From the NCBI RefSeq assembly GCF_963678975.1, contig NC_089279.1:24042004-24106003 (forward strand): a DNA stretch of 64,000 nucleotides, written 5' to 3'. This DNA is from Dysidea avara. Lineage: Eukaryota > Porifera > Demospongiae > Dictyoceratida > Dysideidae. Below the pieces are notes generated by a model. It made no database searches and was not told where the DNA came from. It was given only the letters and a program-made list of their open reading frames with translations. Below are positions 57,352 through 64,000 of the stretch, in pieces (within the stretch, counting starts at the first letter, position 1; each line of letters begins with the position of its first letter). A program made the translations under genes and the position numbers.

Positions 57352-58135
57352 TGGGGCAAAGTACATTGGTACTTGTACCTAAGGACACTTTAGTATACCT
57401 TTTAGAGTACTTGTATTTATACTTAAATACTCTTTGTAATGTACTTGTACTTATAATTAAGTCCTAAGCAATGTACTTAAGGTACTTGAAGTACTTAAAA
57501 GTACTATAAGTACTTTGAAGTAAATGAAGTACAATGAAGTCCTTTCATATGTGCATGCATAGAGCTGCATATACATGTGAAATGCAGAAGCTGACATTGG
57601 AATTAATAGTCAAAGTACAATAAGGACTCACCTGAGTCCCTCTACTTCTGAGATACTACCTTACAGTTGGTTTCTAGTTGACTGACCAAGAAAATCAAAA
57701 TGTGTAAAACTGAACACCCCATACTTGAAAGTATAGCCAATAGCACAGCTAATTGTAGTCTGACAAGTTTATTTTCATAAATGTGACGATTTATGTATTT
57801 GGGTTTCATGGACAACCAATGTGAAATTATCACGATTTCAAATTTTCATACCACTGACTGCATAGCAAAAAAAAAATTAATGGTGCTCACTCTTTGAATG
57901 TGTCACTTATCATGCCAGGCTTACACAGTTGATGTTTGTAGAAACTACATGTACATGCACAATCGAACACTATAAAGTGATAAGAGTAGTAATTCTCATT
58001 AAATGTGTACTTGTACTTAAACACTATCAAAAGTACCTGCATTGTTTTTAAGTACATAGCCTTGAAAGTCATGTACTTATAAATCTCAAAAGTACTTGTA
58101 CTTTACTTAAATATTTTTCAATGTACTTTGCCCCA
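57352..58135. mobile_element. Non-autonomous element with TGGGGCAAAGTACATTG ends
   Basis: TGGGGCAAAGTACATTG at the left is matched exactly by CAATGTACTTTGCCCCA at the right. AGTACTTGTACTTAA words fill both subterminal zones. Length is 784 bp with no coding content. The flanks show no convincing target duplication. Confidence 0.75.
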
Positions 58136-58199
58136 GCAGACAAAGTGTGCCTATGCATAGGATAGTACTACAGTAGTACTATCCCACACTTAGTCTGCT
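58136..58199. repeat. 64-nt hairpin beside the element
   Basis: GCAGACAAAGTGTG pairs with CACACTTAGTCTGC around an inner perfect stem GGATAGTACTAC / GTAGTACTATCC. Confidence 0.75.
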
Positions 58200-58970
58200 A
58201 GTAAATGCAGTACTCATAGTCTTGTGCATGCCATTCGTTAAGTTCATTGAAGTACTCATGACTCGCTTCTCGCTATACTCTTGATCAATGTAGTAGCAGT
58301 ATGATTTGTGCATAAAACCACTCTATATCATAATTTTCAGTTCTGAAACATGAAATAGCTTTAGAATCTGGGGGGAACACAGCCCCCCAAACCCCCTATA
58401 CTCCATATACCTACTACCCTGTTGTACCTCCTTGAATTTGCCTCTATGTGTCTGTCCAACTCTTACAGCAAGAGCATTGTTTTAGCAAATATAGCAATTG
58501 AAATGAACATACATAGTCTCTTTAAAATGGAATACAGGATGGGTGAGCATTGTTTGTTTTCGATACTTTTCCTTATATTTGTTTGTTTGCTTTTTTGGAA
58601 CATTATTATGACTGGTTAACCCACATCAAAAGAAAGGATGATGATACCAGAGTTAATGTTTTCATCTGAACGTGCTCCCCAGCTATCAATAACTGGCTCA
58701 AAAGTGAAGGGCCATTACGCTTTGCTTTCAGTTATGCTCAGCCCGTTCGTTTCACAGTGTTACAAACAAAGAACAGTATTAGATAGAAGTGCCTTTGCAA
58801 TCAATCCAGTAACCACATAAAATACAAACGATTTCTGTTTACAAATGTAGGGAAACCATGTATCACACTAATGACACTACTGCAAATCAACACCTAAAAG
58901 AAATGGGACACAAAGGAGGACAAAAGTAATATAAGTCCATGATGTTTGCATTGTATGTACTGTGGTATGC
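58200..58970. other. No gene seen
   Basis: Chance frames at 58422-58619 and 58638-58820 lack family signatures. Otherwise featureless. Confidence 0.35.
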
Positions 58971-58974
58971 CAAA

Positions 58975-60960
58975 AGGCACATCTCGGGACTGCTTTAGCT
59001 ACTATTTCCACTGAACTTGTCACTCATGGTCATGACATCCTTGGAAAGCGAGTCAAGGGTCACTTCATGCTATATTATAAAGCTCCATACTGAAGTGTGT
59101 GTAGACATTTACTGGCAAATGATAATATATCCGCTGTTACTTCCTCCAGTAAAAATAACGATTGTTCAATGTGTTTGTGCTCAATTAGGGTAATTAAACT
59201 AATGAGCTTCAGATTAATCACTGCTCTACTATAGACCAAGTAAAAATTCTCAAGATCAGGCATTATAAGCTGTTCGTGTATATAACTACATAGGTATCCT
59301 TACTATTATTTGGTAAGCAGGGATGAATCCAAGGGAGGGGTGATAACAGAGGCATCTTACAACTGGTATGCAAAGCACACTCAGCATGCCTATCTAGGGG
59401 TCTGGGGGCATGCCTTCAGAGATTAGAAGCAATGACTGTTTAATTAGAGTGTTTTTGTGTGTGTGTGTGCTCAATTAGCATAATTTAACTATTGCAGACC
59501 TTCATTTGGGGTGGGGATATAGTTTTACAAGAATAATATAGGGAGGGGGGCAATAATTTAAAGATCCATGTGTTTACTTTTATGCACCCAGCATCTCATC
59601 TGGGGGTCTGGGGGCATACCTGTATCTTAGACTCTCAGAATACCTCTGGTGCATTCCCATGTATCTGAGAATGACATGTCACTCTGAATTTTAGATTGCT
59701 TCTAGTGCATTCTTAGATACCTGAGAAATGAGTGAGAATGACATTCCCCCAGGAAATATTAAGAATAAGATAGCTTGTGGGGCATTCATACATGAGAATA
59801 AAATGCCGCTCCAGGGAGTTTTTACATTTTAGATTCATTTTAGTGCATCTCAGGTTCCACATTCCTACTAAGAAACATTTGTATCTTAGACTCACTTTCA
59901 TTTAAACTATATTGCTTAAATTTTGAGTGGGGGTAAGAGTTTGTCAAGGGGAGATGACCCCCCCACCTCCAAAAATGAAATCCTGTTATTGGTCCCAAAT
60001 AAACATTAGATTAATTTAATCACTGCTCTACTATTGACCAAGTTAAAAATAATCTAGATCAATGGTGAGGTACGCAAGCATTTCTGAGCAAAAAGCTTGT
60101 AACTTCAGGTTCCATATATATAATTATTATGTGTGTGTGTGCATGTACATTAAGGTACATTATTATTAGAGTTTTATGTTGACAAGCACTACATAATATT
60201 ATTATACTATACACTGTTAACTTACATGTACTTCGAAAAAATTTAATACTCTACTGGTATATACATTCACTGGTAAATTTTATTGTATTCAGTCTGTTAA
60301 ATCTCTTGGTTGCTTTACTGCAGCACTGAATTTCACCACTCTTGATCATGATCACATCAACCCTGATATCCTTAAGTGAGACAAGGGCCATTATTTATTT
60401 ATAATATTGAATTGTACATAGCCACAAAGTAAATGTTTGCAAGCAAATGATATCCACTGTTTTACTCAGAAAATGACTGTTTAATTAGAGTGTTTTGTGT
60501 GCCCAAATAAGCATCAGATCATTCTAGACCAAGCTTTATGGGCTGTTCATATAATAAACAATTGCTTGGTAAGTTGTAATACACAAGGATTTCTGAGCAA
60601 ATAGCTCACAATCTCAGGTCCCACTGCATGCCATGTACACATCAAAGCTATGTTGGCCAGCACTACACCAGTTAACTTACTTCAAAAAATGCTCTACTGA
60701 TATTAGCTACAGTAACTGGTTACAAAATTTATTGCATTTAGTGTAGCTACTATTTCTACTTCCACTTGTGATAATGTGTTGAGTCTGTTGACATTTACAG
60801 GCAAATGATATCCACTAACACTGTTACTTGCCTACTAAGTAGAATTAATAATGATTGTTTAATAATAATTATTAGAGCATTTTGGGTGTTGAGCAAATAC
60901 ATTTATGTAGGTCTCAAATTTAAAAATAGTGAGCATCAGCAGATTAATCACAAAAAAAAT
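58975..60960. repeat. Diverged long repeats, about four copies
   Basis: Words recur in the same order in several blocks: AGCTACTATTTCYAC, GGCAAATGATATCCACTG, GACTGTTTAATTAGAGTGTT, CACTGCTCTACTAT(A/T)GACC and ATTTCTGAGCAAA. Blocks are near 58.99-59.28, 59.43-59.48 with 60.01-60.13, 60.43-60.62 and 60.74-60.96 kb. Two copies of the GGTCTGGGGGCAT block (59.40, 59.60 kb) sit among them. Non-coding. Confidence 0.55.
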
Positions 60961-61254
60961 TTAATTGTTTATTGGGATATAATACACTACATATATAATT
61001 GATACTGTAAAACAGTGGAGAGACAATGACAACATCATCAAATTTTGCACAATGACAAAGTAGAATTTCAAATAAAATTATACACGTGCTTATCACTTGT
61101 AATGTGCAATGTGCTGTCTGATGACTTGTACTTAATCCATGCATATACTCTTTCAATGATTAATAATTACTTGCAAATTTATACTACTTGACATCAACAC
61201 TAAATTGATACTCTTGGCATGTAGACTTTTCATAAAAATACTTTGCATAATGAA

Positions 61255-61630
61255 TCCTAGCCACGCTGCATGTTGATCTGTTCCAGATATAGCTACCTAC
61301 ACTACATGAGCTGAATGACTTGTCCAATACATATAACTTGAATGTTGAACTGTGGTAGCTGCACTGATTTAAACACTGAATGTTGAATTGTGAAAGTCAC
61401 ATCCCTTTATATAGATAAACTGAGTTTCCTAGCCTACAATGACTTGTCTGAGTTAAACTTTGCATGCTGACCTGCATGTGCTAGCTACAATGACTTGTGA
61501 CTGTTCTATAGCTAAAATCCTGACTTTCCCTGCCTACTTTGAAGGTTGACTTCTACTAGTTACACTGACTTGTATTTATTACATACTTTGAATGTTGACC
61601 TGTGCTAGTTACACTGACGTATGCCGGATC
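61255..61630. repeat. Degenerate tandem repeat, about five units
   Basis: Variants of TTGAATGTTGACCTGTGCTA followed by GTTACACTGACTTGT recur every 60-80 bp. Confidence 0.6.
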
Positions 61631-61639
61631 AAAGTTAAA

Positions 61640-63560
61640 AATATTAAACTTCGGTAACAGTGAAACCTGTGTAGGGACTGAGAGGGAGGGAGGGAGGTTT
61701 TGAAAAAACTGGTAACTAAAATTACTAGCCTATGTCAATCAAGTCAGCCAAATTCAAATATCATTTTGATGTTTAAGTGATTACAGAATGGATTAGATGT
61801 TATTCGGAGCTTGAAATGTCTTTGCTTGTATGCAATGCAGTATTATTGCTTCAATTCATACAAATTGTATTGGAAATAAAGTATTTTTTATTAATTAAAT
61901 TTCCAGGTGTAAACAGCACAAATTTTCTGTTTTTCTAATGCTAAATCAGACAATCTGATAATTTATGCTATTTAGCAGTAGCAGTCTATTCATTGCTGTG
62001 CTATACATGTTGCCTTGTATTCATGTTCCCATATGCCTGCAATGCATTTTTTCTCTCTTGAATAATAGCCTTATGACCATGGAAAGTTGGCAATGACACT
62101 CAGCATTGCCTAGTCTGTTTTGCAGATACTTATAAATATAGCTACCCTTTCATTTTGTTGGGCATCATTATGTGTGGAGTGCAGTTGTAAAGTTGGTAGA
62201 AGTCTAAGAAAACTGCATTCTGATTCATTTTAGCTAACTAATTCAGCTATTTAGTTTGTAAAAGAATATAATAAAAATCCACCTCCTGCACTGCTGTTTT
62301 GAGTACAGTATTTGATACATAATAGTTGTACGGGAGTCTATGAAATTTATAAGCCTGAAGGTCCAAATCTGTAGATACTAAGGGCCTGAGGATATTACTT
62401 ACCTTGTCCATGGCTGTTTCTGCTGTAGATTTGGCAAAAGCAGCTGGTTTTCTCTCAATAATACTAGCACCATGGAAACTATGCATGTTCACATGACAAA
62501 ATAAATACCCTTATTACATCATTGTACATTAATAATGATTCATTGTAAAATTAATTTTGATCAATGAAGTGATACCATATAATGGTAAGCGTAGCCATGC
62601 ACAGACCATAGTAAAAAGATAAAGCCTATAATTAATTAATCTACAGTGTATATATATATTGGCATCTTCACACACTAAGGAATGTCACTCCTGGCTAAGA
62701 ATACCAATCCCCACCCCCCCCCCCCCCCCCCCTTCAAAAAAGCAATTTACAAGTATAAGTAGACTAGAAGCAACTCTATATTCATCATTCAATCAGTTAT
62801 ATAGCAACACCATGCATGAACAGCTCATAAAGTTTCAATTCCTCCAGTCACTTCATCCAAATAAGTTCTCAAGTCTATTGGTGATCTGCAGTAAGTAGGC
62901 AGAAACACAAACAGAATGTAACTTACAATGACGACCACCTTTTAAAGTGTAGTTTTCAACACTGAGAAATCAACCACCTTCTGTCTTACTGTCTTTTGAG
63001 TTGAAAATGATAGAAATGGATAACGGAGGAGAATATATAAACACATTACACATGCACATTTACGCACTACACAATAAATTTGAACACATCACACATGCAC
63101 ACATGCACACTTGTCTTGCTATTTCATATGAGTCACACATTCCTCCACTGCAGCTGAGGGGCTTGTAGCCACACTGGTGGATTACACTTCTTCATCTATG
63201 GTGGCACTGAACAGTTCCATGCTGTTCAGAGATTGGGTTTAGCACGCATGCATACACACACATACATGTACTCACATACGTGTGCGCACACATGCACACA
63301 CATATATTTGTCAAGGGTAGGTTATCCATTCATATTTCAATTTAAAAGCTCTCCTATAACAAGAGTAAGATTCTGTTCAAGTGACTACTACTGATTGTGG
63401 TTACCCCACCTGGTAAATGTTGACCAACTATTGTCATGACTTCACTGAAGGTATAACACCTATATTAGGTCATCCACCCTGTAGTTGTGAGCACAGTGAA
63501 TACATAAAGTATTACCATAATATAAAAGTTTTATATTATGAACTCATGGTATTATCATCC
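61640..63560. other. No gene seen
   Basis: AT-rich, with a poly-C tract (about 62712-62732), CA-rich stretches (about 63100-63305) and chance frames only. The minus-strand frame at 62247-62492 has an exon-like look but no recognisable motif. Confidence 0.35.
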
Positions 63561-63574
63561 CTCATATTTATATA

Positions 63575-63781
63575 CAGTGGAACTTCAGTTATCCAAACCC
63601 AGTGGTCCATAAGTCTGAAAAGTTTGTATCTCTGAAACTGTGTATAAATAGCATTAAAATAGCATAAAGAAATACCAGTATTTTCAACTACCCTAATAGA
63701 ACAGTAATAGAGCAGTCATTTCCGCAGTTCGGTTAACCAAGAATCCGGATAAGTGGGGTCCAGATAACTGAGGTTCCACTG
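63575..63781. mobile_element. pogo/Tigger-type MITE
   Basis: CAGTGGAACTTCAGTTATCC at the left is matched by GGATAAG.. and CAGATAACTGAGGTTCCACTG at the right. TA lies on both sides (63573-63574, 63782-63783). The CAGTGGAACCTC..TTATC end with a TA target is the pogo pattern. 207 bp, with two inverted TCTAATAGAGCAGTCA-like motifs inside. Confidence 0.85.
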
Positions 63782-64000
63782 TATGCCCTTGCCATTAGCT
63801 GTGAAAGGATAGCAACTTACAGCTGTAATGCACAAAACATAACAAATAGCCATTGTTACATAATTTCCAATACATATTGTGTGATACTAGAGTATTTGAT
63901 TTATACGATATTCGATACTTTCTTTAAAGTATTGATCAAATACCAATGTGGTTAAAATTCAAGCATAATGTGCTGGAGCTTGGTATACACTGCATTGTTT

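Noticed and set aside
58422-58820. Two small membrane-like or hypothetical proteins
   Set aside because: Hydrophobic runs come from T-rich sequence. Nothing else supports translation.

Overview
This window looks like AT-rich metazoan nuclear DNA, probably from a marine sponge. The evidence is short introns with GT-AG borders, a sponge/cnidarian-style mix of MULE, hAT, pogo, Harbinger, CR1/L2-like and SINE relics, and many TAGC and GCATGC-rich stretches. The organism is an inference; nothing in the sequence names it. I recognise no ordinary single-copy housekeeping gene. Nearly everything that can be read belongs to mobile elements or their nested derivatives.

Layout. 0-4.8 kb: pogo-like, hAT-like and unclassified non-autonomous elements with terminal inverted repeats. 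4.85-12.1 kb: a Mutator-like transposon (MULE) with about 85-90 bp inverted ends and an uninterrupted 1053-codon transposase frame. 12.2-19 kb: MITEs, a CR1/L2-like LINE remnant with a hAT MITE nested in it (perfect 8-bp target duplication), and two long-TIR MITEs, one with a perfect 9-bp target duplication. 19-22.4 kb: repeats and a fold-back.

Centre, 22.4-44.5 kb: the main find. Two genes are transcribed divergently from a 164-bp shared promoter. The minus-strand gene resolves into 19 exons that all join in phase and encodes about 1069 residues: a P-loop ATPase, a Ser/Pro-rich linker, a Ulp1 (C48) SUMO-type protease with its catalytic residues, and a C-terminal PHD finger. The plus-strand gene resolves into 8 exons, about 708 residues, and is a KDZ-type (Kyakuja-Dileera-Zisupton) transposase with CxC5-like and CxC6-like cysteine clusters. 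Its first exon is split by a 7.6-kb palindromic MULE flanked by a perfect 9-bp target duplication. Apart from that insertion both genes look intact. The two probably form one large transposon; possible ends lie near 13.8 and 47.9 kb, but this is weak.

44.5-64 kb: a minisatellite of about 21 units, a decayed copy of a gene family carrying a tesmin-like CXC cluster and a FEN/XPG-like motif, a LINE tail, two perfect 71-nt palindromes, a retroelement C-terminal fragment, a tRNA-derived SINE, further MITEs and diverged tandem repeats. The autonomous MULE and the palindromic MULE share end sequences, so the first type could mobilise the second.
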